NCBI GenBank assembly: GCA_021647205.1
Contig: JAKIVD010000013.1
Coordinates: 1-64,000 of the forward strand
Source of the DNA: Bacteroidales bacterium
Lineage (GTDB): Bacteria; Bacteroidota; Bacteroidia; Bacteroidales; F082
Direction of reading: 5' to 3'
Length of the DNA: 64,000 nt
In this document: positions 6,732-14,934 of the stretch, one piece after another
Layout: each line of letters starts with the position of its first letter
Numbering within the stretch: position 1 is the stretch's first letter
The notes under the pieces: generated by a model
Told to the model about the DNA's origin: nothing
The model's input: the letters and a program-made list of their open reading frames with translations, nothing else
Databases searched by the model: none
Translations under genes and position numbers: made by a program

Positions 6732-9158
6732 ATGGCAAGACGATTCTGCTTTGTGTTGCTGATGGCCTTTTTGCCCCTGGCAACAATTGCGCAGTACAGC
6801 CTGAGCGGCACAATTAAGAATGCTGAATCCGGGGAATCCCTGCCTGGCGCCAACATCTTGCTGAAAGGGACTTACATTGCCACGGTTTCGGGAACTGACG
6901 GCACTTACAGTTTCAACCGCCTGAAAAAGGGAAATTACAGCATCAGGATAACTTTTGTTGGCTTTAAAACGATTGAACAGGACTTGCTGGTGGATGGACA
7001 GTTGCGCTTAGACTTTAAAATGGACCCGGTGGCCCTGCTCACCGATGAAATTATCGTTACGGCAACACGTGCACAAAGCAAATCTCCCCTGGCTTTTACG
7101 GAAGTGGGAGCGGAGCAGATAAACAGAGAAAACACCGGTAAAGACCTGCCTTATCTGCTGGCCTCTTCCCCATCGACGGTTGTTACCTCCGACGGGGGGG
7201 CGGGTATGGGTTATACCGGCATCCGGATCAGGGGAACCGATTTAACACGGATTAACGTCACACTAAACGGTGTCCCGGTAAACGATCCCGAATCGCAAAA
7301 TGTATTCTTTGTTGACCTGCCCGATCTGGCTTCGTCAGTTGACAACATTCAGGTTCAAAGGGGGGTGGGGACTTCTTCTAACGGGGCAGCCTCTTTTGGC
7401 GCCAGTATCAACATTAAAACCGACCCTTTCCGTCCCGATTTGTACACCGAACTCAGCAGTACTGCGGGTTCGTTCAATACCTTTAAAAATACGCTGAAAT
7501 TTGGTTCGGGGCTCATCAATGGAAAATTCAGCATTGACGGACGAATATCAATACTGAATTCCAGCGGTTATGTTGACAGGGCTTCGGCAGCTTTAAGGTC
7601 CGTACAACTTTCTGCGGCTTATTACGGCAAAAAAGACATTGTAAAACTGCTTTATATTCACGGGACGGAAAAAACCTACCAGGCCTGGTATGGCAACCCA
7701 AAGGACAGTCTTGCGGACAACCCCACCTACAACCCGGCCGGGGAGATATATGATGCAGAGGGCAATTTCCTGGGCTTTTACGACAACCAAACTGACAATT
7801 ACGGACAAACCTACTACCAACTGCATTATGCCCACGAGTTTACAAAAAAGCTGAACCTTGTGGGTACTTTGTTTTACACCAAAGGCAGGGGTTACTACGA
7901 GAACTACAAAAACAACAAGAAGTTTGCTGCTTACGGGATGAATGATACCATCATCGGCGGTGACACGATTACACGAACCAGCCTGATTGAACAAAGGTGG
8001 CTGGATAATGACTTTTACGGCATTAATTTGTTTTTAAACTACCAGGCGGGAAGGGTGGAGCTGAATTTTGGAAGTGGATGGAATCAGTACCTCGGTGATC
8101 ATTTCGGCAAGATAATCTGGGCGCAAATTGCCCGTCTCGGTGATTATGAACGGAACTGGTACTTCGGGACCGGCAACAAAACCGAGTTCAATATTTTCAC
8201 CAGGGCAAATTTCCAGGTGAACGATTATCTGAGCCTTTATGCCGATATGCAATTCAGAACCATCAGTTACAAGATTGCAGGCACCGATGATGACCTGCGC
8301 GATGTCAGCCAGCAGCACGACTATAATTTTTTCAACCCCAAGGCCGGCATCTTTTACGAGATGAACAAAAGCAACAAGCTCTATTTCTCGGTGGCGGTGG
8401 CCCACCGTGAGCCTAACCGTTCTGTTTTCCTTGATGCGGATCCCGGACAGCTTGTCAAGCCGGAACGCTTGATTGACTATGAACTGGGTTACCGTTTCAG
8501 GACATCCCATCTTTCGCTCGAAACGAACCTGTTTTATATGGACTACAAAGACCAGCTGGTACTGACAGGGAAAATCAACAATGTGGGAGCAGCCATACTC
8601 ACCAATGTGCCGGTGAGTTACCGGGCTGGTATCGAAGTAGTCGCCGGTTTTAATTTTTTAAAAGTAATTGACTGGAGCCTGAATGCCACCTTCAGCGAAA
8701 ACAAAATCAAGGGGTTTACTGAATATGTGGACAACTGGAATTATTGGGAAGACCCCGACAACCAGCCGTATCAATATGAAACTTATCTTGGTAAATCCGA
8801 CATTTCTTTTTCTCCCGCCTGGGTGGCCGGCAGCAATTTCAGGGTAACAGCTTTCAAGGGCTTCTCGGTGAGCCTGGTTTCGAACTATGTGGGCAGGCAA
8901 TACATCGACAATACTTCCAGCCGCGAAAGAAGCCTCGACCCGTATTTTGTGAACAACATCCGGTTTTTTTATGTCATTCAATCAAAATGGATGAGGCAGA
9001 TGGAGTTCCTTTTGGGCCTGAATAATATTTTTGACGAAAAATACGAAACCAATGCCTGGGTTTACCGCTATGTGTGGGGGGAAGAGGAATCTGAAATAAA
9101 CGGTTATTTCCCGCAAGCCGGTTTTCATTTTACTGTCGGGCTTAATTTGAAGTTTTGA
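6732..9158 (+). CDS. TonB-dependent outer-membrane receptor, probably for thiamine
   Basis: Gated beta-barrel that would import a vitamin across the outer membrane using TonB energy. From the ATG at 6732 the product has 808 residues and a proper signal peptide (MARRFCFVLLMAFLPLATIAQ); a longer frame starts at 6660 but adds 24 polar residues in front. Residues ~22-105 are a carboxypeptidase-regulatory-like domain (SGTIKNAESGESLPGANILL). The plug domain follows (EIIVTATRAQ, then GIRIRGTDLTRINVTLNGVP) and then a ~600-residue barrel ending in Phe (VGLNLKF). The TPP riboswitch upstream assigns the substrate. This assignment is inferred from regulation, not from binding residues. The inner-membrane thiamine transporter usually found next to such receptors is not in the window. 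Confidence 0.9.
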   Translation: MARRFCFVLLMAFLPLATIAQYSLSGTIKNAESGESLPGANILLKGTYIATVSGTDGTYSFNRLKKGNYSIRITFVGFKTIEQDLLVDGQLRLDFKMDPVALLTDEIIVTATRAQSKSPLAFTEVGAEQINRENTGKDLPYLLASSPSTVVTSDGGAGMGYTGIRIRGTDLTRINVTLNGVPVNDPESQNVFFVDLPDLASSVDNIQVQRGVGTSSNGAASFGASINIKTDPFRPDLYTELSSTAGSFNTFKNTLKFGSGLINGKFSIDGRISILNSSGYVDRASAALRSVQLSAAYYGKKDIVKLLYIHGTEKTYQAWYGNPKDSLADNPTYNPAGEIYDAEGNFLGFYDNQTDNYGQTYYQLHYAHEFTKKLNLVGTLFYTKGRGYYENYKNNKKFAAYGMNDTIIGGDTITRTSLIEQRWLDNDFYGINLFLNYQAGRVELNFGSGWNQYLGDHFGKIIWAQIARLGDYERNWYFGTGNKTEFNIFTRANFQVNDYLSLYADMQFRTISYKIAGTDDDLRDVSQQHDYNFFNPKAGIFYEMNKSNKLYFSVAVAHREPNRSVFLDADPGQLVKPERLIDYELGYRFRTSHLSLETNLFYMDYKDQLVLTGKINNVGAAILTNVPVSYRAGIEVVAGFNFLKVIDWSLNATFSENKIKGFTEYVDNWNYWEDPDNQPYQYETYLGKSDISFSPAWVAGSNFRVTAFKGFSVSLVSNYVGRQYIDNTSSRERSLDPYFVNNIRFFYVIQSKWMRQMEFLLGLNNIFDEKYETNAWVYRYVWGEEESEINGYFPQAGFHFTVGLNLKF

Positions 9159-9164
9159 CCGTGC

Positions 9165-9200
9165 CCAACCCGCCGGGTGGCCTTGCTACCGGTGGGTTGG
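9165..9200. repeat. Strong inverted repeat after the TonB receptor gene
   Basis: CCAACCCGCCGG (9165-9176) pairs with CCGGTGGGTTGG (9189-9200) over 12 positions, one of them G-U, around a 12-base loop. No T-run follows, so it is more likely an RNA-stabilising or processing hairpin than a terminator. Confidence 0.6.
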
Positions 9201-9246
9201 TAAGAATATATTCCTTCTTTCACTATATCTGGGTGCGGGACCACTT

Positions 9247-9290
9247 CAGCATGTTTCAGGTGTGGATGCCTGAAAGGGCTGTTTTTTTTT
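9247..9290 (+). terminator. Intrinsic terminator after the TonB receptor gene
   Basis: TTTCAGG (9254-9260) pairs with CCTGAAA (9269-9275), extended by CAGC (9247-9250) with GCTG (9278-9281), then nine T (9282-9290). It separates the riboswitch-controlled receptor from the following propeller gene. Confidence 0.75.
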
Positions 9291-9357
9291 GAAATATTGG
9301 AAAACTCAATACCGAATAATCATATTTTTACCTCAAATTTTTTCCACATCTGCTGCA

Positions 9358-10236
9358 ATGGGCCGTTTTCTGATGACTGTTTCGTTTCTGTTTTCCCTGC
9401 AACTTGCACTTGCCCAAACCTTGCGCATTGATTCCACTTGTCGAACAATTACTTTAGACGGCGATGAGTTATTTCCCAGCTGGTCAGCAGATGGGACAAA
9501 ACTGCTTTTTCAGTCAAACACCAATGGGAATTGGGATATTTATTTATATGAATTTGATGTGGACACCCTGCTGCAACTGACATCGGCTACAAGTAATGAA
9601 CAGCATCCTGTCTGGATGCCTGACGGGAAGCACCTTGTTTTTGATTCCGACCGGGAGGGGGGCTACTACCTGTACAAAATGGATGTGGGGCCTGGCGAAC
9701 AAAGTTTTCTGTTTCGAAGGGAAATCGAATGCCGGCAAGCCGCCTTTCCGCCGGCAAAGCGCCTGGTTTATTTTTCCGGCTTCGACCGCCAAAACGAAAA
9801 ATGGGCCATTTACAGCTACGATTTTGTTTCAGATAATTTAAACAAACTCACTCACCGGAAAGATGATTGCTCACATCCCGCTGTTTCCCCCAACGGGAAA
9901 CACATCCTTTATCTAAAATCGGCAAGTACTTATCCCTTTGAGCGCATGTCTGTTTTAAACTGGTACGGCAATCATGTAATTGAGATGGATTCGGTGTGGG
10001 CCATTGACCCGGCCTGGGGGCCGAATGGCTTGAAAATCTATTTTGTGTCGGGAAACAACCGCTTACAAAACGAAGTGTTCAGCCTTTGGAAAAACGGTTC
10101 ACACCTAGAACGCCTCACCAACGACAATTTGAATGTCAGAACCCCGGCGGTTTCCCCTGATGGCAGTAAGATGGCACTCGCTGTCATGTATGAAAACAGC
10201 TTTGATATTTTTATCATTCCCCTCAGCCAAGAATAA
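9358..10236 (+). CDS. TolB-like PD40 beta-propeller protein, exported
   Basis: From the ATG at 9358 the protein has 292 residues with a signal peptide (MGRFLMTVSFLFSLQLALAQ). The mature part is a series of PD40/WD40-like blades: FPSWSADGTKLLFQSNTNG, HPVWMPDGKHLVFDSDREGG, HPAVSPNGKHILYL, DPAWGPNGLKIYFVSGN and TPAVSPDGSKMALAV. Such propellers are seen in TolB and in many periplasmic Bacteroidota proteins that bind other proteins. The frame is open back to 9289, but that start overlaps the terminator T-run. It follows the thiamine receptor on the same strand, past a terminator, so co-regulation by the riboswitch is doubtful. No specific partner is evident. Confidence 0.75.
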   Translation: MGRFLMTVSFLFSLQLALAQTLRIDSTCRTITLDGDELFPSWSADGTKLLFQSNTNGNWDIYLYEFDVDTLLQLTSATSNEQHPVWMPDGKHLVFDSDREGGYYLYKMDVGPGEQSFLFRREIECRQAAFPPAKRLVYFSGFDRQNEKWAIYSYDFVSDNLNKLTHRKDDCSHPAVSPNGKHILYLKSASTYPFERMSVLNWYGNHVIEMDSVWAIDPAWGPNGLKIYFVSGNNRLQNEVFSLWKNGSHLERLTNDNLNVRTPAVSPDGSKMALAVMYENSFDIFIIPLSQE

Positions 10237-10261
10237 TTGTAGGTTTCTCTCCGCGATTAGC

Positions 10262-10269
10262 TATCTTTG
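10262..10269 (+). promoter_or_regulatory. -7 promoter box for the prohibitin-family gene
   Basis: TATCTTTG matches TAnnTTTG, with a TTG about 22 bases upstream (10237-10239). The resulting 5' leader of about 130 bases contains the tandem repeat at 10327-10400. Confidence 0.5.
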
Positions 10270-10326
10270 TCGAAAAATAACTGACAACATAACCAGAGAA
10301 TTAATTTCCCCTCAGAAAAAAATCAA

Positions 10327-10400
10327 AACTTTCAACTTTAAACTTTCAACTTTAAACTTTCAACTTTCAACTTTAAACTTTAAACTTTTAACCTTAAACC
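10327..10400 (+). repeat. Degenerate heptamer repeat (CTTTAAA/CTTTCAA)n
   Basis: About ten units alternating CTTTCAA and CTTTAAA fill the untranslated leader directly before the prohibitin-family ATG at 10408. It is low complexity and strand-asymmetric. Whether it is functional or slipped-strand expansion cannot be told from one genome. Confidence 0.75.
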
Positions 10401-10407
10401 AAATATC

Positions 10408-11241
10408 ATGGCACAGCAAGAAGTCAATTTAAAAAAAATGTTCCCCATCGGACTGGTTATTTTAGTCCTTATTCTACTTTTCGTTTTTTGGAGCCGTATT
10501 ACGGTTACCGTCGAGGCCGGCCATGCCGGAGTCCTTTTTAAGACCTTTAGCAATGGTGTTGACACGACTCATACCTACAGCGAGGGTTTTCATTTTATTG
10601 CACCCTGGAACAACATGATTATTTACGAAACGCGCCAGCAGGAAACGGCAGAAGACATGAATGTTTTGTCCTCAAACGGACTTGAGATCAAAGCCGATGT
10701 TTCGGCCTGGTACCGTCCCAAATACGAAAAGCTCGGCTTGTTGCACGCACGTATCGGGAAAGACTATTTACGGCGCGTGGTCATTCCGGCACTCAGGGCA
10801 TCGGCAAGAAGTGTCATCGGGCGTTACACGCCGGAGCAGATTTATTCCACCAAGCGGGATGCGATACAGGATGAAATTTTTGAAGAAACCAAAATCATCC
10901 TCGATGAGAAATTTGTCGACCTCAACCAGGTGCTTATCCGTTCCATCGTTTTGCCACCAACCATCAAAACTGCGATTGAGAGTAAACTGAAACAAGAGCA
11001 GGAATCTTTGGAGTACAAGTTCAAACTGGAAAAAGCCCTGAAAGAAGCCGAACGCCAGCGTATTGATGCCACGGGAAAAGCCAAGGCAAATGAGATTCTG
11101 AATGCCAGTTTAACGGATAAGATTTTACGCGAAAAGGGCATCAGTGCGACAGTGAGACTGGCCGAATCGCCCAATGCAAAAGTTGTTATTATCGGCAACA
11201 GCAAAGACGGCATGCCGCTGATTTTGGGCGACAGTAAATAA
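10408..11241 (+). CDS. SPFH/prohibitin-family membrane protein
   Basis: A 277-residue protein with one N-terminal membrane helix (about 14-31, IGLVILVLILLFVFW) and an SPFH domain at about 32-200 (EAGHAGVLFKTFSNGV, FHFIAPWNN, TAEDMNVLSSNGLEIKADVSAWYR, VVIPALRASARSVIGRYTPEQIYS). A charged coiled coil follows (ESKLKQEQESLEYKFKLEK, residues ~195-235). It should form large ring or cage assemblies at the inner membrane, as prohibitins and HflK/C do. It is a single-gene transcript, between its own promoter and the terminator at 11270-11302. HflK/HflC are less likely because there is no partner gene. Confidence 0.88.
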   Translation: MAQQEVNLKKMFPIGLVILVLILLFVFWSRITVTVEAGHAGVLFKTFSNGVDTTHTYSEGFHFIAPWNNMIIYETRQQETAEDMNVLSSNGLEIKADVSAWYRPKYEKLGLLHARIGKDYLRRVVIPALRASARSVIGRYTPEQIYSTKRDAIQDEIFEETKIILDEKFVDLNQVLIRSIVLPPTIKTAIESKLKQEQESLEYKFKLEKALKEAERQRIDATGKAKANEILNASLTDKILREKGISATVRLAESPNAKVVIIGNSKDGMPLILGDSK

Positions 11242-11269
11242 TTTCCGGAAAACCGTTAATTGATTTTAC

Positions 11270-11302
11270 GACCGGGAGACATTGGCTTTTCCGGTCTTTT
11301 TT
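11270..11302 (+). terminator. Intrinsic terminator after the prohibitin-family gene
   Basis: GACCGGGA (11270-11277) pairs with TTCCGGTC (11289-11296), including one G-U, followed by six T (11297-11302). Confidence 0.75.
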
Positions 11303-11361
11303 ATATCTTAGGTTGTCGGTTTATTGGATTGCTCATTCTGAACGCACGGTAGCGTTTTTAC

Positions 11362-11390
11362 AAAAAATTACCTTCTGTTGTTAAGGAAGG
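11362..11390 (-). terminator. Terminator of the nor operon
   Basis: On the minus strand CCTTC (11390-11386) pairs with GAAGG (11375-11371), followed after a short gap by six T (11367-11362). It lies about 50 bases after the last gene of the nor cluster. A run of ten G at 11417-11426 separates them. Confidence 0.55.
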
Positions 11391-11441
11391 GCTCCGTTGC
11401 TGGCAATGCTCAGGCAGGGGGGGGGGAAGCTCGCGACATTT

Positions 11442-11684
11442 CTAAACCCATCCCGCAATCACTGCAAAAAGCAGGATGAATACAATGAAAAGTACTTTCC
11501 ATCCGGGGTGGGCATTTTTCAAATCCATAAATCGGAAAACAACACCGAGGAACTTAAACAGTGTAACCAGCAAAATCACAATCAATGTCCATTTACCGGC
11601 AAGGGCAGAGAGCTCGGCAAGCCAGAAATTGAAGAGCATCAGCAGGATGAGCCCGAGCCAGAGCAGGGTGTTTTTTGTATTCAT
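11442..11684 (-). CDS. norF: NorF-like small membrane protein (COX4-type)
   Basis: An 80-residue protein with three membrane helices (about 7-26, 32-50 and 61-80). The pattern WKVLFIVFILLFAVIAGW matches the prokaryotic cytochrome oxidase subunit IV family, to which NorF belongs. It is the last gene of the nor cluster, 3 bases after the subunit III-like norE. NorF is not catalytic; it supports maturation or activity of the NO reductase. The symbol rests on family resemblance plus position. Confidence 0.75.
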   Translation of the reverse strand: MNTKNTLLWLGLILLMLFNFWLAELSALAGKWTLIVILLVTLFKFLGVVFRFMDLKNAHPGWKVLFIVFILLFAVIAGWV

Positions 11685-11687
11685 CGG

Positions 11688-12275
11688 TTAATGGAGTAAA
11701 TATAAAACGGGGAAAAGCAGAATCCAGATTAAGTCGCACATGTGCCAGAAAACGCCCCCGGATTCAACATCAAGGTAGTTACCGGAATGGTAATGCCCCT
11801 TTTGAAGTTTGTACAAAAGTACAGTAAGGATGAGCAAGCCGACAAGTACATGAATAAAATGGAAAAGCGTCAGCATCCAATAAAAATCAAAGAAGCTATC
11901 GAAACCAAAACCGTGCCCTTCCGTAATTTTAATACTGTATTCCCATGTTTTAACAATCAGGAACAAAACGCCGGTGAGAATAGTAAACAGCAGCCATCTG
12001 ACAGCATTTTTCTGTTTGGCGCGTTTGATGTTTATCATGGCAGTTGCCATAAAATAACCGCTTGTGATGAGGATGATGGTGTTAAAAAGCCCGACGTTTT
12101 TACTGAGCATATTTTGAGAGGACAAAAAAACATCGTAATGCTGGTGGAAGTTGACACGGAATACAATCAGGGCGATACCGAAAGTCAGCAGTTCCACCAA
12201 CACAATTATCCAGATTAGGATGCCCCCCGGTGGGTACAAAAACGATTTTTCTTCTCTTAAATCAGGCCCTGTCAT
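11688..12275 (-). CDS. norE: Cytochrome oxidase subunit III-like protein NorE
   Basis: A 195-residue membrane protein with five helices, including YPPGGILIWIIVLVELLTFG and FYWMLTLFHFIHVLVGLLIL, and ending SGGVFWHMCDLIWILLFPVLYL. These are the heme-copper oxidase subunit III signatures (HFIHVLVG and WHMCDLIWI). Subunit III-like proteins inside nor clusters are named NorE and are thought to help assemble or stabilise NO reductase. It is 2 bases from norD and 3 from norF, within one operon. Confidence 0.88.
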   Translation of the reverse strand: MTGPDLREEKSFLYPPGGILIWIIVLVELLTFGIALIVFRVNFHQHYDVFLSSQNMLSKNVGLFNTIILITSGYFMATAMINIKRAKQKNAVRWLLFTILTGVLFLIVKTWEYSIKITEGHGFGFDSFFDFYWMLTLFHFIHVLVGLLILTVLLYKLQKGHYHSGNYLDVESGGVFWHMCDLIWILLFPVLYLLH

Positions 12276-12277
12276 TG

Positions 12278-14032
12278 TTAATGGTTTTGAATGCGCTGAT
12301 AGAGTGTTGTCAGCGAATGCAGCAGCATATCGGGATGCGATAAAATAGTGTAATGGTTTTGCCCGAACATTTGGGGCAGGTAGTATTTTGCCGTCGATTC
12401 GATGGCAATGGCGTAAGTGTTGATGTGGTATTCATTCATTTCGCGTAAAGCCTGCTTGACATCGGCAATGCCGTAGCGGCCTTCGTATTTATCGTAGTCG
12501 TTGGGCTTGCCGTCAGACAGGAGGATAACCCATTTGTTTTGCATTTGTCTTTCGCTGATCAGTGCGTTGGAGTGCCGTAGGGCAGGGCCAATCCGGGTGT
12601 AGCCCCGCGGCTCAACAGCACCGATATTTCGTTTGGCTTTCGTCCAGTCATCATCAAAACCTTTTACCGGGATGTAGGCGCAATTATTTCTTGTTTTGGA
12701 ATAAAACCCGCCAATGGCGAAGTCAACGCCGTATTCGTGCAGTACTTGTCCGAAGAGGATGACAGCCTGCTTTTCGACGTCGAGGATGCGGTTTCCGGCA
12801 GCATAACTGTCCGTTGACAAACTTAAGTCCATGAGAAAAAGAATGGAAATGTCCGGTTCTTTTTTTCGCTTGGAAATATAGATGTTCTCCGAAGGAGTAT
12901 GCCCTGACTTAATGTCGGTCAGCATTTCCACGACGGCATCCATGTCAATTTCTTCACCGTCGTCCCTTCTGCGGGCGATTTGCCTTTTTTGGTGTATTTG
13001 GGCAAATTGACGGCGCAGCCCGTTGAGTGTGGCTGTATTCCCGCTCAGGGCAGCAGAGGCGTAATTGAGGTTGTCGCCCCGGATTGATTTGAGGTAAACC
13101 CGGCAATAATCGGTTTTGTACTGCTTGTTCTGGTAGTTCCATTCATCGTAACAGACGTGCCGGCCGTCGTCGGCTTTGTCGATACTTTCTGCAATGCCCT
13201 GCAAGTCCCTGAAATCGGCCTGGTAAACCGAATGCGCTTCGTCATCTGTTCGGACGAGGTGCTTGAGGTTGAGTTCGTTCAGCGCTTCAGCATCTTTTTC
13301 CAGGCTGTCGTCGCCATCAAAATTCCGCCAGACCCCCTTAAACTCTTCTGCTGTGTCAACCTTCTCAAAGTTGTGCATGAGTACATAGTCCTCCTGGGTT
13401 TTCTTGTCCACATTGATGACTTCGGCTTCTTCGACCGGTTTGGATTTCATTTCGGTTTTGGGGTTCAGGTTTTGCCGTCCTGTGTTGTCCAAATCGGGAT
13501 TGGATGTCAGCTTAGTGTTGCCCCTGCCGTGGTTCATGTATTTTCCATACAGCCAGTAGTCGGGTATTTTCCCCCCGTTTTTGCTTTCCGCTCCAAACAA
13601 ATCTTTAATGGAGTGGTAATATTTAGCAACTGAGGGGAAATCCTTTTCCATGATTTCGATAAGCCGTCCAGAATCAGCTTTTGCCAGCAGACGCGAATCG
13701 CTCACTGAGGTGTTTTCCTGTGAAAGTGTAAGTTCATGTTCAAGCTGGATGGAGAGGTAAACGACGCGGAAAAAGTAAAACCGGATATTTTTCTCAAGGC
13801 CGGGCAGCAAGGAAAAATTGGCCGGGAGATAGAAAAGGTGATCTTTCCGCCCGCCTTCCATTTCTGCGGACAGTACTTCAATCTTCCTGCCACAAAGTGC
13901 CGTTGCAATTAAGGTCAGCCGGCCACTGAGCACTTCCAGTTTGGCGGTTCTTTCCAAAAGCTCCGGATCGGTTTTTTTGAACCGCTTAAACAGGTCAACA
14001 AATTTTTTAAATATTAGCTGGTCGGGTTCCAT
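12278..14032 (-). CDS. norD: NorD, von Willebrand factor A protein for NO reductase activation
   Basis: 584 residues. The C-terminal ~190 residues are a VWA domain with the MIDAS motif DLSLS after ILFLM (around residue 400) and later ILLSDGKPNDYDKYEGRYG, the usual NorD/CbbO signature. The N-terminal ~230 residues are the helical NorD region. NorD works with the AAA+ ATPase NorQ to insert the non-heme iron into NorB. It is encoded directly after norQ (32 bases) and before norE (2 bases). Length and order agree with denitrifier nor operons. Confidence 0.93.
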   Translation of the reverse strand: MEPDQLIFKKFVDLFKRFKKTDPELLERTAKLEVLSGRLTLIATALCGRKIEVLSAEMEGGRKDHLFYLPANFSLLPGLEKNIRFYFFRVVYLSIQLEHELTLSQENTSVSDSRLLAKADSGRLIEIMEKDFPSVAKYYHSIKDLFGAESKNGGKIPDYWLYGKYMNHGRGNTKLTSNPDLDNTGRQNLNPKTEMKSKPVEEAEVINVDKKTQEDYVLMHNFEKVDTAEEFKGVWRNFDGDDSLEKDAEALNELNLKHLVRTDDEAHSVYQADFRDLQGIAESIDKADDGRHVCYDEWNYQNKQYKTDYCRVYLKSIRGDNLNYASAALSGNTATLNGLRRQFAQIHQKRQIARRRDDGEEIDMDAVVEMLTDIKSGHTPSENIYISKRKKEPDISILFLMDLSLSTDSYAAGNRILDVEKQAVILFGQVLHEYGVDFAIGGFYSKTRNNCAYIPVKGFDDDWTKAKRNIGAVEPRGYTRIGPALRHSNALISERQMQNKWVILLSDGKPNDYDKYEGRYGIADVKQALREMNEYHINTYAIAIESTAKYYLPQMFGQNHYTILSHPDMLLHSLTTLYQRIQNH

Positions 14033-14064
14033 TTTCCGGATAGGTGAATGTTGTTAGCTTGAAC

Positions 14065-14847
14065 TTAAATCATCAGGTCAGCAATGTCTTTCAGGGCTTG
14101 TAGGATTTCATCATCATCTGTTAAAGGTTGAATCATCCCCACTTCCACGGACAGGCGCTTGCCCAAACCGGAATGCATCAATTTGGCTGCATCAACCACC
14201 AGGCGTGTCGAAACGGTTTCCATCAGCCCCAGCTCCCGGAGGTTCCTGATTTTGTTGGCAATTTTCACCAGTTTCCTGCTGTCATTGTCATTTAAGCCGG
14301 TTTCGTTAACAACTATTTCTGCCTCCAGCTTTTCATCAGGGTAATCGAAAGCCAGCGAAACAAAACGTTGCCGGGTTGAGGGTTTCAGTTCTTTAAAACC
14401 TTTTTGGTAACCGGGGTTAAAAGAGGCCACGAGCATAAAATCGTCATGAGCCTTGATTTCTTCCGAAAGTTTATCAAGGTACAATTGCCTGCGGTGGTCG
14501 GTCAGCGAGTGGATGGCCACAATTACATCCGGCCTGGCTTCGGCAATTTCATCAAGGTAAATAATGCATCCGTTTTTTACGGCCGTCGTCAACGGGCCGT
14601 CCATCCAAATGGTTTCGGCACCTTTCAGGATGAAACGCCCCAATAAATCTGTCGCCGATGTTTCTTCGTGACAGGCCACGGTAATCATTTTTGTGCCCAG
14701 CTGAAAAGCCATGTGCTCAAGGAAACGTGTTTTTCCCGTTCCTGTCGGGCCTTTGAGCAGCACCGGTAATTTTTGGCCATAACAATGATTAAAAATCTCA
14801 ATCTCTTTGGCAACCGGTCTGTAATAGGGTTCGTTATTTGTCTTCAT
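14065..14847 (-). CDS. norQ: NorQ/CbbQ-type AAA+ ATPase
   Basis: A 260-residue MoxR-like ATPase. Walker A GPTGTGKT is at 33-40 and Walker B CIIYLDE at 94-100. The sensor-1 region VASFNPG and the arginine-finger segment RQRFVSLAF follow. NorQ acts as a chaperone with NorD for NO reductase metal loading. It sits between norB and norD on the minus strand. The family also includes CbbQ (RuBisCO activase) and NirQ, but the norB/norD neighbours settle the assignment. Confidence 0.94.
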   Translation of the reverse strand: MKTNNEPYYRPVAKEIEIFNHCYGQKLPVLLKGPTGTGKTRFLEHMAFQLGTKMITVACHEETSATDLLGRFILKGAETIWMDGPLTTAVKNGCIIYLDEIAEARPDVIVAIHSLTDHRRQLYLDKLSEEIKAHDDFMLVASFNPGYQKGFKELKPSTRQRFVSLAFDYPDEKLEAEIVVNETGLNDNDSRKLVKIANKIRNLRELGLMETVSTRLVVDAAKLMHSGLGKRLSVEVGMIQPLTDDDEILQALKDIADLMI

Positions 14848-14934
14848 TTTTCTAAATTGATGAAGGCTGGTAATATTGAATCATACAACCAGCCTTCATG
14901 AAACATATCGTAAATCAACACCTAAACAGCCGCT

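Noticed and set aside
11417-11426. Run of ten G as a possible phase-variation tract
   Set aside because: It lies between the nor operon end and its terminator, outside any gene or promoter, so slippage would have no obvious effect.
11742-12218. A 158-codon plus-strand frame
   Set aside because: It lies opposite norE and is polar and low in recognisable motifs; norE is clearly the real gene.
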